Shown: positions 35,527 to 44,462 of the stretch, one piece after another
Layout: the number at the start of each line of letters is the position of its first letter
Numbering within the stretch: the first letter of the stretch is position 1
NCBI GenBank assembly: GCA_040905185.1
Contig: JBBDRZ010000001.1
Span: 310,001-374,000, forward strand
Source of the DNA: DASTEQ01 sp040905185
GTDB taxonomy: Bacteria > Chloroflexota > Limnocylindria > QHBO01
Length of the DNA stretch: 64,000 nt
Direction of reading: 5' to 3'
Notes under the pieces: model-generated
The model's database searches: none
Seen by the model: only the letters and a program-made list of their open reading frames with translations
Told to the model about the DNA's origin: nothing
Program-made: the position numbers and the translations under genes

Positions 35527-36465
35527 TCAGGCAGATCCGTCCGTGCCCTCGGAAGACTTCACCGGGTGGCCGCCGAACTCGTTGCGCAGGGCCGCCAGCA
35601 CGCGGTCGGTGTAGCTGTCGGGCGAGCGGCGGCTGCGCAAGCGCTGGATGAGCGCCAGGGTGATGACCGGAGCGGGCACGTCGTGGGCCAGAGCGTCGGC
35701 CACCGTCCAGCGGCCCTCGCCCGAGTCGGCCACCCAGCCCGAAATCCCGGCCAGGTCGTTGCCCTCCTTCTCGAATGCATGGCCGGCCAGCTCCAGCAAC
35801 CAGGAGCGGATGACGCTGCCGTGGTTCCACAGCCGCGCGATGGCGGCCAGGTCGAGGTCGTAGTCGGAGGCGTGGAGGATGTCGAATCCCTCGCCGTAGG
35901 CTGCCATCAGGCCGTACTCGATCCCGTTGTGGATCATCTTCACGTAGTGGCCGGCCCCGGCCGGCCCGCAGTACAGGTAGCCGTTGGTCGGGGCGAGGGT
36001 GGCCACCACCGGCTCGAACCGATCGAACACGTCGCGCTCGCCGCCGACCATGGCGCAGAAGCCGACCTCCAGGCCCCACACCCCGCCCGACACGCCCATG
36101 TCCAGGAAGCGCAGGCCGCGGGCCGCAAGCTCGGTGGCGCGTCGGGCGCTGTCCGCGAAGTTGGCATTGCCGGTGTCGACGAGGACGTCCTCCGTCTCGA
36201 GCCGATCGGCGAGCTGCTCGATTAGTCCTTGGGTGGGATCGCCGGCCGGCAGGCTGAGAAGGACATGGCGCGGAGCTCCCAGCGCGGCGCACAGCTCCTC
36301 GATCGACCCAACTGCGGTGATCTGCCCGTCGTTCTCCGGCTCGGCCGCGAGCTCGGTCGCCACCGCTGGCGTCCGGTTCCAGGCCACGACCGGATGACCG
36401 CCGCGCGCCAGGCGTCGCGCCATGCCGGCCCCGATCCGGCCCAGTCCCACGATGCCGACCTGCAT
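35527..36465 (-). CDS. gnd: 6-phosphogluconate dehydrogenase (decarboxylating), short type
   Basis: Third oxidative step, producing ribulose 5-phosphate, CO2 and NAD(P)H. At 312 residues it is the short, GntZ/YqeC-like form. It has GLGRIGAGMARRL (Rossmann), DTGNANF, LDMGVSGGVWG and KMIHNGIEYGLMAAYGEGF with the catalytic Lys and the substrate His/Asn. Lies between pgi (27-base gap) and zwf (four-base gap). Confidence 0.95.
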   Translation of the reverse strand: MQVGIVGLGRIGAGMARRLARGGHPVVAWNRTPAVATELAAEPENDGQITAVGSIEELCAALGAPRHVLLSLPAGDPTQGLIEQLADRLETEDVLVDTGNANFADSARRATELAARGLRFLDMGVSGGVWGLEVGFCAMVGGERDVFDRFEPVVATLAPTNGYLYCGPAGAGHYVKMIHNGIEYGLMAAYGEGFDILHASDYDLDLAAIARLWNHGSVIRSWLLELAGHAFEKEGNDLAGISGWVADSGEGRWTVADALAHDVPAPVITLALIQRLRSRRSPDSYTDRVLAALRNEFGGHPVKSSEGTDGSA

Positions 36466-36492
36466 GCCTCCTCCTTCGGTTGGGATGATGAA

Positions 36493-38163
36493 CTACGCGA
36501 CCGGGCTGCCCAGCGCCTCGGCGACGAGGTGGCTGACGCGCGCCAGGCCGTCCTCGGCGTCAGCTGCGTGCAGGCGCAGGGCGCGCCGCCCGCGCCGTTG
36601 CAGGGCGGCGAGGTCACCCGCGGCCTGGGCCGCCAGCAGCGTACCGAAGGTCTCGACCCGGCCGGGAATGGGCAGGTCGCGTTGGGGATCCGCGGTCAGC
36701 ATCAGGTACACCCCGGTGTCGGGACCACCCTTGTGGAGCTGGCCGGTGGAGTGCAGGTAGCGCGGGCCAATGCCGGCCGTCGTGGCAGCACCCAGCGCAT
36801 CGCGGACCGAGACGCGGAGGCGTTCGAGAGCGGCGGTGACAGCCGGGTCGGGTGGCAAATAGGCGAGGATGGCGAAGTAGTCCCCCTCGGCCAGCGTTTC
36901 GAGGAGCGACCGGACGGCCGCCGCCACGCTCAGCGGCGCGTCGCCCAGGGCGGCCGGATCGGCGGACGCCGCAAGGCCTGGTTCGGCCACGATCGGCATC
37001 GGGCTGCGGAAGGCGCCGTCGCGCCGGTACGCGGCCAGCAGCGCCTCGGTGGCGGCCTTGGCCTCCGCCACGTCGGGCTGGTCGAAGGGATCGACGCCCA
37101 GCACGATCCCCAGCGCCGCGGTCGCCACCTCCCAGCGCACGAACTCGCCACCTACCGCCTCACGCCGACTCAGGGTCAGCTCGTGGACCGGATGTCCGGC
37201 GGCGCGCAGCTCGCCGGCCAGCTCACGCATCTCATCCGACTCCGGCTCACCGGCCAGGCTCAATAGGACGAAGCAGCGGTCGGTCCCGTACTGCTCGGCC
37301 GCGGCCACCGGTTCGCCGACGACCGGCACCACGCCACGTCCCGCCTTGCCGGTGCTCTCCGCAACGAGCTGTTCGACCCAGTCCCCCAGGCTGACCAGCC
37401 TGGGCGTGGTCAGCAGGGTCAGCTTGTCTCGTCCCGCCAGCGCCGCTTCGCCGATGACCGCCCCCAGCCGCAGGCCCGGGTTGTCAGCAGCCGGTTGGCG
37501 GCACGCGGCGGCCATGGCCTGCGCCTCGTCGAGCAGCCCCTCGATGTCCGCGCCTCGCAGCGCGGCCGGGACCATCCCGAAGACCGACAGGGCCGAGAAG
37601 CGGCCGCCGACCGACGGCTCGCCTTCCACGATGGCCCGGAATTCCTGGGCCCGGGCCAGCTCGGCCAGTGGGGTGTCCGGGTCAGTGATGGCCACGAAGT
37701 CGAGGGCGGGGGCGACGTCGGCCAGGCTGGCATGGAATGCGAGGGTCTCGGACGTGGCGCCCGACTTGGACGAGACGCACAGGAGGGTCCGGGCCGCGGT
37801 CGCCCAACTGCGGAAGCCCCGGACCGCATCCGGATGGGTGGAGTCACAGACCCGCAGCGTGGTCGTTCCTTCGAATAGGCGGGCGCACAGCTCGGGCGCC
37901 AGGCTGGACCCGCCCATGCCGAGCACCGCGGCACGCCGATACCCGTCGCGGGCCACGCCCGCGGCCAGATTCCGAATCTCGCCCACCCGCCGCGCCATCG
38001 CATCGGGGAGGTCAAGCCATCCGAGCCAGGCGGCCACGTCGGCCGGGGCGTGCCCGCTCTCGGCCCACAGGCTGCCGTCGCGATCCCACAGCCGCTCGGC
38101 CACCCGCTCGGCCGTCCACCGATCCAGCCGGGCAGCGATGGCGCCGTCGAGCGGGCCGCTCAT
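36493..38163 (-). CDS. pgi: Glucose-6-phosphate isomerase
   Basis: A 556-residue isomerase of the SIS fold. VLGMGGSSLAPELCARLF, SSKSGATSETLAFH and GGRFSALSVFGMVPAAL mark the phosphate-binding sites, and RYLHSTGQLHKGGPDTG carries the catalytic His/Lys region. Sequence style and length match the isomerase half of bifunctional Tal-Pgi proteins, yet here it is a separate reading frame whose ATG overlaps the transaldolase stop (ATGA). Confidence 0.92.
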   Translation of the reverse strand: MSGPLDGAIAARLDRWTAERVAERLWDRDGSLWAESGHAPADVAAWLGWLDLPDAMARRVGEIRNLAAGVARDGYRRAAVLGMGGSSLAPELCARLFEGTTTLRVCDSTHPDAVRGFRSWATAARTLLCVSSKSGATSETLAFHASLADVAPALDFVAITDPDTPLAELARAQEFRAIVEGEPSVGGRFSALSVFGMVPAALRGADIEGLLDEAQAMAAACRQPAADNPGLRLGAVIGEAALAGRDKLTLLTTPRLVSLGDWVEQLVAESTGKAGRGVVPVVGEPVAAAEQYGTDRCFVLLSLAGEPESDEMRELAGELRAAGHPVHELTLSRREAVGGEFVRWEVATAALGIVLGVDPFDQPDVAEAKAATEALLAAYRRDGAFRSPMPIVAEPGLAASADPAALGDAPLSVAAAVRSLLETLAEGDYFAILAYLPPDPAVTAALERLRVSVRDALGAATTAGIGPRYLHSTGQLHKGGPDTGVYLMLTADPQRDLPIPGRVETFGTLLAAQAAGDLAALQRRGRRALRLHAADAEDGLARVSHLVAEALGSPVA

Positions 38164-39263
38164 GCGGTCGCGAGTGCCCTCCGCTTGGCGTCGATGGTCG
38201 CCATCAACTCGTCGAACGAGGCCCCGAAGGACCGCACGCCCTCCTCGATAAGCTCGTCGGTGACCTGCCGCATCGAGATGCCAAGCGCCTCCACCGCGGC
38301 CACCGCCCTGGCGGCGGCGGCGAAGTCGGCATCCAGCGTCCGGCGCAGCTCCCCGTGATCGAGCATCGCGGCGATCGTCTCGCGCGGCATGGTGTCGACC
38401 GTGTCGGGCCCGATCAGGGCCTCGACGTACTTCACGTCACGGTAGGTGGGGTCCTTGGTCGAGGTGCTGGCCCACAGGCAGCGTTGGACGCGGGCTCCGG
38501 CGGCGCGAAGGTCCGCGAACTCGGCGCCGCCGAAGATCTCCCCGTAGGCCTGGTACGCGAGCTGGGCGTTGGCCACCGCCGCGATGCCGCGCGCCTGGCG
38601 CGCGGCATCGGTATCCAGCCCGTCGAGGATGCGGTCGACCTTGGTGTCGACCCGGCTCACGAAGAAGCTCGCGACCGACGCGATGCGTGACACATCGCCG
38701 CCCTCCGACCGTCGGCGGCGCAGGCCGCGCAGGTAGGCCCGCGCCACGTCGCGGTAGACGTCGACCGAGAACATGAGGGTCACGTTGATGTTGATGCCCT
38801 CCGCGATGGCGGTCTCGATGGCGGGCAGGCCGGCCGGTGTGGCCGGGATCTTGACGAAGATGTTCGGACGATCGACCCGGGCCCACAGCTCCCGGGCCCG
38901 GTCCAGGCTGGCCGGGCTGTCGTTGGCCAGTCCCGGCTCGACCTCGATCGATGCCAGCCCGTCGGCGCCCTCGGCGGCGTCGTACACCGGGCGCAGCAGG
39001 TCGGCGGCGTCACGGATGTCCGCCACCGCGATGGCCTCGTAGATGGCCTGCCCATCCGCGCCATCCGCATGCAGGCGACCGATGAGGCCGTCGTAGTAGC
39101 CCCCCGCGATGGCCTTGGCGAAGATGGTCGGGTTGCTGGTCAGGCCCCGGATGCCGTCCCCGATCAGCGAGCCCAGGCCTCCCGAATCGATGAGCTGGCG
39201 ATCGATGGAGTCGATCCACGGGCTCTGCCCGAACTCGGCGTACAGCCGCTGGAGCGTGTTCAT
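38160..39263 (-). CDS. tal: Transaldolase
   Basis: A 367-residue transaldolase. The N-terminus contains GQSPWIDSIDRQLI and GIRGLTSNPTIFAKAI, and the Schiff-base lysine lies in NIFVKIPATPAG. ATSM-like WASTSTKDPTYRDVKYVEALIGPDTV is also present. It is in the middle of the tkt-tal-pgi-gnd-zwf-opcA-pgl series, 14 bases after tkt. Confidence 0.95.
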   Translation of the reverse strand: MNTLQRLYAEFGQSPWIDSIDRQLIDSGGLGSLIGDGIRGLTSNPTIFAKAIAGGYYDGLIGRLHADGADGQAIYEAIAVADIRDAADLLRPVYDAAEGADGLASIEVEPGLANDSPASLDRARELWARVDRPNIFVKIPATPAGLPAIETAIAEGININVTLMFSVDVYRDVARAYLRGLRRRRSEGGDVSRIASVASFFVSRVDTKVDRILDGLDTDAARQARGIAAVANAQLAYQAYGEIFGGAEFADLRAAGARVQRCLWASTSTKDPTYRDVKYVEALIGPDTVDTMPRETIAAMLDHGELRRTLDADFAAAARAVAAVEALGISMRQVTDELIEEGVRSFGASFDELMATIDAKRRALATA

Positions 39264-39277
39264 GGACCGATACCTCC

Positions 39278-41161
39278 TCAGCGCGCGGCCACGTCAGCCG
39301 GAACCGGCGCGGCCGTGCTGGCCACCAGGTCCCGGGCCGCGGCGGCGATGGCCGCGGCATCGATGCCGGCCGCGGCGAGCTGCTCCGCCGGCGTCGCGGA
39401 GCCGGGCATGGCCCGCACCGCCAGCTTCACGATCCGCGGTCGCTCGGGGACATCGGCGAAGACCTCGAGCACGGCGTCCCCGAGCCCGCCTTCGGGCCAG
39501 TGGTCCTCGACCGTCACCAGCCGCCCGGTGGCGGCCGCCGCCTCGCGGAGGACCTCCGCATCGACGGGCTTGACGCTGTACAGGTCGATAACCCGTGCGT
39601 TGATGCCCTCGCCCGACAGCATGTCCGCGGCGGCCATGGCCTGGTGGAGCGTGATCCCGGCCCCGATCAGCGTCACCTCGTCATCGGGCGAGCTGCGCAC
39701 GACCCGTGCTCCGCCGATGGGGAAGCTCTCGCCGGGCGGGTAGATGACCGGCGTCTTCTCGCGGGTCGTGCGCAGGAACACGATCCCTGGCAGGTCGACC
39801 ATCTGGGCCACCAGCGCCGCCGTCTGGTTGGCGTCCGACGGGTACAGGACCGTGCTGCCGTAGACGGCGCGCATCATGGCCAGGTCCTCGAGCGCCATCT
39901 GGGACGGGCCGTCCTCGCCGATGGACACGCCCGCGTGCGATCCGACCAGGGACAGGTTGGCCCGGCTCACGGCTGCCATCCGGATGAAGTCATAGGCCCG
40001 TGTCAGGAAGGCGGCGAAGGTCGACGCGAAAGGACGCCAGCCGCGGACCTGCATCCCGACCGCCGCGGCCACCATCTGCTGCTCGGCGATGTACATCTCG
40101 AAGTAGCGGTCCGGGTGCGCCTGGCGGAAGATCTCGGCGTACGTCGAGTTGCTCACCTCGCCGTCGAGGGCGACGACCTCGCGACGGGCGGTTCCGACCG
40201 CGGCCAGGGCCTCGCCATAGGCGCGGCGGGTGGCTTCGGTGGTCCCGACCTCGTAGGCGGGCAGACGGACGACGTCCGGCTCCGGACGCGCACGGATCTC
40301 GATCGTCTGATCCGGCGGTGACACCGACACCCGGATGTGCCGAAGCCCGCCCAGCTCGGCGATGGCCGCCTCGGGATCGGCCAGCGCCTTGCCGTGGAAC
40401 CCGTTCTGGTTGGCCACCGCAGCCACGCCGTGACCCTTCTCGGTGCGGGCTACGATCATGGTCGGCCTCAGCTCGGTCCGCGCGGCATCGGTATAGGCCT
40501 GGTCGATCTCGGCCACGTCATGCCCATCGATGGCCATCGCGTTCCAGCCGGCGACCTGCGCCCGGCGGACGTACGCATCGAGGTCCCAGCCATGCATCGT
40601 CTCGCCGGTCTGGCCCAGCCGATTCACGTCCAGGATGGCGGTCAGGTTGTCGAGTCCCGCGTGCGCGGCGTGCTCCATCGCCTCCCACATCGACCCCTCG
40701 GCCATCTCGCTGTCACCGCACAGGACCCAGACCCGATACGGCAGCTGGTCGAGCTGCTTGCCGGCCAGCGCCACGCCGACGCCGATCGGCAGTCCCTGGC
40801 CCAGCGAACCGGTGGCCACGTCCACCCAGGGCAGGACCGGGGTGGGGTGGCCCTCGATCCGGCTGCCGAGGCGGCGGAAGCTGAGCAGCTCGGCGTCGTC
40901 AATGGCGCCTGCCGCGGCGTAGATCGCGTACAGGAGCGGACTGGCGTGCCCCTTGCTGAAGATCAGGTGGTCGTTGCGCGGATCGTGGGGCCGGTTGAAG
41001 TCGTAGCGCAGATGACCGGCCAGAAGGACGGCCATCAGGTCGGCCGCCGACATCGACGAGGTGGGATGGCCCGAGCCGGCGGCACTCGAGGCGCGGATCG
41101 AGTCCACCCGGAGCTGTTGGCCAAGCTCCCGCCACAGGTCGAGATCGTGCTCCAGGGTCAC
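39278..41161 (-). CDS. tkt: Transketolase
   Basis: A 627-residue thiamine diphosphate enzyme moving two-carbon units. It shows GSGHPTSSMSAAD, FSKGHASPLLYA, the ThDP motif GDSEMAEGSMWEA...NRLGQTG, and the pyrimidine-domain SHAGVSIGEDGPSQM. The GTG at 41159-41161 is chosen because a TATCAT hexamer lies six bases upstream; the frame is open further, but homology starts here. It heads the pentose phosphate operon. Confidence 0.95.
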   Translation of the reverse strand: MTLEHDLDLWRELGQQLRVDSIRASSAAGSGHPTSSMSAADLMAVLLAGHLRYDFNRPHDPRNDHLIFSKGHASPLLYAIYAAAGAIDDAELLSFRRLGSRIEGHPTPVLPWVDVATGSLGQGLPIGVGVALAGKQLDQLPYRVWVLCGDSEMAEGSMWEAMEHAAHAGLDNLTAILDVNRLGQTGETMHGWDLDAYVRRAQVAGWNAMAIDGHDVAEIDQAYTDAARTELRPTMIVARTEKGHGVAAVANQNGFHGKALADPEAAIAELGGLRHIRVSVSPPDQTIEIRARPEPDVVRLPAYEVGTTEATRRAYGEALAAVGTARREVVALDGEVSNSTYAEIFRQAHPDRYFEMYIAEQQMVAAAVGMQVRGWRPFASTFAAFLTRAYDFIRMAAVSRANLSLVGSHAGVSIGEDGPSQMALEDLAMMRAVYGSTVLYPSDANQTAALVAQMVDLPGIVFLRTTREKTPVIYPPGESFPIGGARVVRSSPDDEVTLIGAGITLHQAMAAADMLSGEGINARVIDLYSVKPVDAEVLREAAAATGRLVTVEDHWPEGGLGDAVLEVFADVPERPRIVKLAVRAMPGSATPAEQLAAAGIDAAAIAAAARDLVASTAAPVPADVAAR

Positions 41162-41167
41162 CGCTGA

Positions 41168-41173
41168 ATGATA
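41168..41173 (-). promoter_or_regulatory. Putative -10 element for the tkt operon
   Basis: TATCAT, six bases before the tkt GTG; predicts a leaderless operon mRNA covering at least seven pentose phosphate genes. Confidence 0.6.
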
Positions 41174-41246
41174 CTCACCACGACGCGGAAGCTCGCCGGC
41201 GGGCCTTGAGAAGCGCACACTGCTGCGACGGATTGACTGGCCCAAG

Positions 41247-41252
41247 AAGGAT
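41247..41252 (+). promoter_or_regulatory. Possible -10 element for the M48 gene
   Basis: AAGGAT, six bases before GTG 41259. It departs from TANNNT only at the first base. Confidence 0.35.
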
Positions 41253-41258
41253 TCCGCG

Positions 41259-42680
41259 GTGAGGAACCGACGTTCCGCGCGCCGGGCGAACCCGCCCACG
41301 AGCGTCCTGACGGCCGCGGGCACGGCCGCCGATCAGAACGGCTGTGTCGCACAGATCGCGGTCGCCTTCCTTTTGGTGATTGCCGTCGGGGTGCTGCTGA
41401 CCTGGTACGTCCTCACCTACGGGAGGCTCCCGTTCACGTGGTCCGACGGACCGTACGGCGTCCCGGTCTGGCTGCCGCTCGTCATCCTGGCCGGTGCGAC
41501 GACCCTGGCCGTGGTCACCCCTCGCCTGCTGTCACGGCGTCGCGGTGACGAGTCCACGTTCATCCAGCAGATCGCCGTCAACCGCCGGAACAGCCTCTTC
41601 CTGACGGCCGCCATCGCCAGCGGCCTGGGCCTGACGACCTATGCCATCGTGGCGATGGTCACCCTGCGAACGAGTGCGGGCCTGGCCGCCGCCATCGCAT
41701 CGATCGTCGCGGCGTTGGTGGTGGCCGCCGTATCCCTCCGTTCCGGCGACCGGATTGTCCTGGCCGTCTCCCAGGCACGGCCGGCAACGCGGGCCGAGTA
41801 CGCCGAGGTGTTTAACGTCGTCCAGGAGCTGGCGATCGCCGCCAACGTGCCACCGCCGGCGCTGTATGCCATCGATGACACCGCGCCGAATGCGTTCTCC
41901 ATCGGCCGAGATCCGGAGCACGCGGCGCTGGCATTCACGACCGGGCTCGTCTCGACGCTTGGCCGGGAGGAGCTGCAGGGCGTCGTCGCCCACGAGCTGG
42001 CCCATATCCGGAACCAGGACACGCGCTACTCGCTGTACGTCGCCATCCTCGTCGGTACGACGGTGCTCATCGCCGACGGCTTCTTCAAGGTGGTCACCTT
42101 CCCACTCCAGCTGATGCGCGGCCTCTTCCGTCCGGACCATGGAACGGCGACCCCGGCCCATGGCGGCGGGAGCGCGGGCGGCTGGAGCTTCCCGTCATTC
42201 TCGTCCGGCGGAGAGGGAGGCGGTGGCGGAGGCGACGGCGATGGTGGCGGAGGCGACGGCGATGGTGGCGGGGCAGGAATCCTCATCGCCATCATCATCT
42301 TCGTGCTGCTCGTCCTCCTCGTCGCCCTCGTGGTGCACATCCTGTCCCCCGTCTTCTCCCGGATCGTCCAGGCGTCCGTCAGCCGCGAACGCGAATACCT
42401 GGCCGATGCCACGGCGGTGGAGATTGGTCGCAACCCGGAGGCCCTTGAGCGGGCGCTGCTGAAGGTGGCGCGGTCGAAAGAGGTGCTGGAGGTCGCAAAT
42501 CGGGCCACGGCGCCGCTCTACTTCGTCAACCCGATTCGCGCCGCGGAGGCACGTGCCCGTGACATCTACTCGACGCATCCGCCGACGCTGGACCGCGTGA
42601 ACCGCCTACGGGCCATGCAGGGCGAGCCGCCGATCGCGCCGGATAACCGGCGGGCTCAGGTGGCGGAGGACATCGACTGA
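41259..42680 (+). CDS. M48 family membrane zinc protease (HtpX-like)
   Basis: A 473-residue integral membrane peptidase. Two N-terminal helix pairs (33-52, 68-90, 113-160) precede the catalytic domain with HELAH (245-249) and the third zinc ligand in SREREYLADA (Glu379). A Gly/Asp-rich insert (315-340, encoded by a 21-base tandem repeat) separates the HELAH region from a further hydrophobic helix (341-360). HtpX-type proteases degrade misfolded membrane proteins under stress. Start GTG 41259 is supported by a hexamer six bases upstream. The gene is divergent from tkt. Confidence 0.88.
   Translation: MRNRRSARRANPPTSVLTAAGTAADQNGCVAQIAVAFLLVIAVGVLLTWYVLTYGRLPFTWSDGPYGVPVWLPLVILAGATTLAVVTPRLLSRRRGDESTFIQQIAVNRRNSLFLTAAIASGLGLTTYAIVAMVTLRTSAGLAAAIASIVAALVVAAVSLRSGDRIVLAVSQARPATRAEYAEVFNVVQELAIAANVPPPALYAIDDTAPNAFSIGRDPEHAALAFTTGLVSTLGREELQGVVAHELAHIRNQDTRYSLYVAILVGTTVLIADGFFKVVTFPLQLMRGLFRPDHGTATPAHGGGSAGGWSFPSFSSGGEGGGGGGDGDGGGGDGDGGGAGILIAIIIFVLLVLLVALVVHILSPVFSRIVQASVSREREYLADATAVEIGRNPEALERALLKVARSKEVLEVANRATAPLYFVNPIRAAEARARDIYSTHPPTLDRVNRLRAMQGEPPIAPDNRRAQVAEDID
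42222..42263 (+). repeat. 21-base tandem repeat inside the M48 gene
   Basis: Two identical 21-base units (42222-42242, 42243-42263), the motif GGTGGCGGAGGCGACGGCGA plus T, then a partial third copy. In frame it encodes Gly/Asp repeats of the loop insert. Confidence 0.9.
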
Positions 42681-42719
42681 TTCGGCGCAGAGTGCGTCGC
42701 CGGGAATCGAGACGAAACC

Positions 42720-42750
42720 GAACGGCGGCGCCCGATGGGCGCCGCCGTTC
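42720..42750. terminator. Perfect 14-bp hairpin between convergent genes
   Basis: Left arm 42720-42733, loop GAT, right arm 42737-42750: GAACGGCGGCGCCC and its exact complement. It lies 39 bases past the M48 stop and 35 before the zinc-ribbon stop, so it can terminate both. No T-run. Confidence 0.75.
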
Positions 42751-42785
42751 CGAATTCAGAGCCGGCGGGAGCCGGCGACATCGGT

Positions 42786-43118
42786 CTATCCGCGCACGAG
42801 GCGGAAGCAGTCGCTGCAGTACACAGGCCGCGTCCCGGTGGGCTTGAAGGGCACTTGCGTATCCTTGCCGCACCGCGCGCAGACCGCGTCGTGCATCTCC
42901 CGCGGGCCACGGTCGTAGGAACCACCACCGTAGCCACCGCCGGAGCCGTAGCTGCTGCCCCCGTACCCGCCCGACGCACGACGCTGCGCGCGGCACGACG
43001 GACACCGCTTGGGCGGCGACGTGAAGCCCTTCTCCGCGAAGAAGCTCTGCTCCGATGCGGAGAAGACAAATTCGGTCCCGCAGTCTGAACACGTCAGGAC
43101 CTGGTCAGAATAGGTCAC
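42786..43118 (-). CDS. Double zinc-ribbon protein with Gly/Tyr/Ser linker
   Basis: A 110-residue protein: first ribbon CSDCGTEFVF...RCPSCRAQ (zf-trcl type with the EQSFFAEKGF segment), a linker rich in Gly, Tyr and Ser (SGGYGGSSYGSGGGYGGGSY), and a second ribbon CARCGKDTQVPFKPTGTRPVYCSDCF. Such CxxC proteins are widespread but uncharacterised; nucleic acid binding is likely. The GTG start at 43118 is fixed by a GGGAGG ribosome site six bases upstream. The linker composition is like RNA-binding, phase-separating tails. Confidence 0.85.
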   Translation of the reverse strand: MTYSDQVLTCSDCGTEFVFSASEQSFFAEKGFTSPPKRCPSCRAQRRASGGYGGSSYGSGGGYGGGSYDRGPREMHDAVCARCGKDTQVPFKPTGTRPVYCSDCFRLVRG

Positions 43119-43274
43119 CCTGGACCTCCCACTATGAGTTGAACCTTCCGGTTCGCGCTCGCTCGGTGTACCGGCCACGGGTCTTACCACTACCCCGTGA
43201 GCCGACGAAACCGTGGTGGGAGGGGAGGGAAAGGCTCTGGACGCCGGACGAGCAGTCCGGAACGGCCGAGAGTC

Positions 43275-43280
43275 TACCAT
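43275..43280 (+). promoter_or_regulatory. Putative -10 element for the 62-residue membrane gene
   Basis: TACCAT, six bases before GTG 43287. It decides the start among several in-frame codons. Confidence 0.55.
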
Positions 43281-43286
43281 CCGAGT

Positions 43287-43475
43287 GTGCGTCCGGTCCC
43301 TATGACCATCGTCGGGGCCCTGATCGCTGCCGCCGGAGCGATCTGGATTCTGCAGGGATTCAATGTGATCATCTCGGACAGCTTCATGACCGGCAGCCGG
43401 ATCTGGGTCGTGATCGGAGCCGTGGCCGTGGTCGGCGGGGCCGCCCTCAGCTGGTGGGGGTGGTCTCGGCGCTGA
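43287..43475 (+). CDS. Small two-helix membrane protein
   Basis: A 62-residue protein: MTIVGALIAAAGAIWILQG, a short turn with DSFMTGSRIW, and VVIGAVAVVGGAALSWWGW. Similar small proteins (helix, GxxWxLQG, SFMTG, helix) occur in many actinobacteria and Chloroflexota, without a known role. GTG 43287 is chosen because of the hexamer six bases upstream; an open frame continues to 43197 but adds only a Gly/Arg-rich stretch. Confidence 0.72.
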   Translation: MRPVPMTIVGALIAAAGAIWILQGFNVIISDSFMTGSRIWVVIGAVAVVGGAALSWWGWSRR

Positions 43476-43837
43476 GGGCCTCGGCGGCCGTATCCACCAG
43501 ATGTCCAGTCTTCTGAACGCTAGGAGCGGGTCGAGGCCGGATCGTGCCTCTGGCCGCGTTCGCCCGTCCTGCTCGCGTCATGACTCACGCTCAGACCGAA
43601 CGCTGTGCGCCTTCCTGGACGCCTTATCCGCTGCATCGGCTGCCGTCGCGCACGCCTAAGGTCGCTGTGGTTGGCATTTGGTGAATCACGGCAAAACTCC
43701 ACGCGAAGGGGCATCGCTCACTCCACCAATCACTCCATCCACAGCGCATTCCATCCCCCCCGGACGTCGAGTACTACCGTCATGGGAACGCGCTCCAGAC
43801 GGTCCTGAGGCGGCTGGCGGCCGGCTCGCGGATAGGT
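43476..43837. other. Intergenic region without recognisable gene
   Basis: A 362-base gap between convergent genes. Codon patterns are poor on both strands, and no tRNA, stable hairpin with a T-run, or repeat was seen. It is somewhat less GC-rich than its surroundings (e.g. GGTTGGCATTTGGTGAATCA). Nothing supportable found. Confidence 0.6.
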
Positions 43838-44431
43838 CTAGCCGGTGGTCGTGAGGTCGGCGCCCGCCGCCGCAACCTCGTCCAGGGCCCGTTCCCCGTC
43901 CCCGGGTTGCAGGTCGACCGCGGCCACCGCATCGGTCAGGACCGCGACGGCGAAGCCGCGATCCACGGCGTCCATGGCCGTGGCCCGAACGCAGTAGTCA
44001 GTGGCAAGTCCCCCGATGACGACCCGCGCGACCCCCCGCTCACGGAGCATGGATTCCAGCTCCGTGGGTCGATCCGCGCCTGTGACCGGGTCACGCATTG
44101 TGAAGCCCGAGTAGCCGTCCTCCCCGTTGATCCCCTTGCGGACCGATGGCCCGGCCACGACCAGGGCGGGATGGAACGCGGCGCCCCAGGTGTCGGTCAC
44201 GCAATGCACCGGCCAGATTCCCCCGTCCTTGGCGAAGTGCGGCGTGGAAGGCGGATGCCAGTCCTGCGTGTAGATCACGGTCGATCCGGCCTCCAGGGCC
44301 CGTTGAATTTCGGCGTTCAGCCGCGGAACGATGTCGGCCCCACCCCGAACGCTCAGGCTGCCAGATGGATCGGCAAAGTCGTTCTGGACGTCAACCACCA
44401 GCAGCGCGGTGCTGGAGTCATATAGGGCCAT
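43838..44431 (-). CDS. pncA: Nicotinamidase
   Basis: A 197-residue cysteine hydrolase that converts nicotinamide to nicotinate in NAD salvage. The triad is Asp14 (VVDVQNDF), Lys99 (VRKGING) and Cys147 (ATDYCVRATAMDA). Metal ligands are Asp57, His59, His65 (DWHPPSTPHF) and His76. These match mycobacterial PncA spacing. Start ATG 44431 follows TACCAT by six bases. It is downstream of, and separated by 31 bases from, the ICMT-like gene on the same strand, but has its own promoter. Confidence 0.93.
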   Translation of the reverse strand: MALYDSSTALLVVDVQNDFADPSGSLSVRGGADIVPRLNAEIQRALEAGSTVIYTQDWHPPSTPHFAKDGGIWPVHCVTDTWGAAFHPALVVAGPSVRKGINGEDGYSGFTMRDPVTGADRPTELESMLRERGVARVVIGGLATDYCVRATAMDAVDRGFAVAVLTDAVAAVDLQPGDGERALDEVAAAGADLTTTG

Positions 44432-44437
44432 GGGCCG

Positions 44438-44443
44438 ATGGTA
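44438..44443 (-). promoter_or_regulatory. Putative -10 element for pncA
   Basis: TACCAT, six bases before the pncA ATG. Confidence 0.55.
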
Positions 44444-44462
44444 GCCGGTGGCTTTCGGGGGT

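Noticed and set aside
42222..42263. Short repeats as a CRISPR-like array
   Set aside because: They are direct 21-base tandem codon repeats without spacers, inside a coding region.
43476..43837. Possible small gene or tRNA in the longest gap
   Set aside because: No cloverleaf, no transmembrane or motif-bearing frame, and no ribosome site or TANNNT-start pair.
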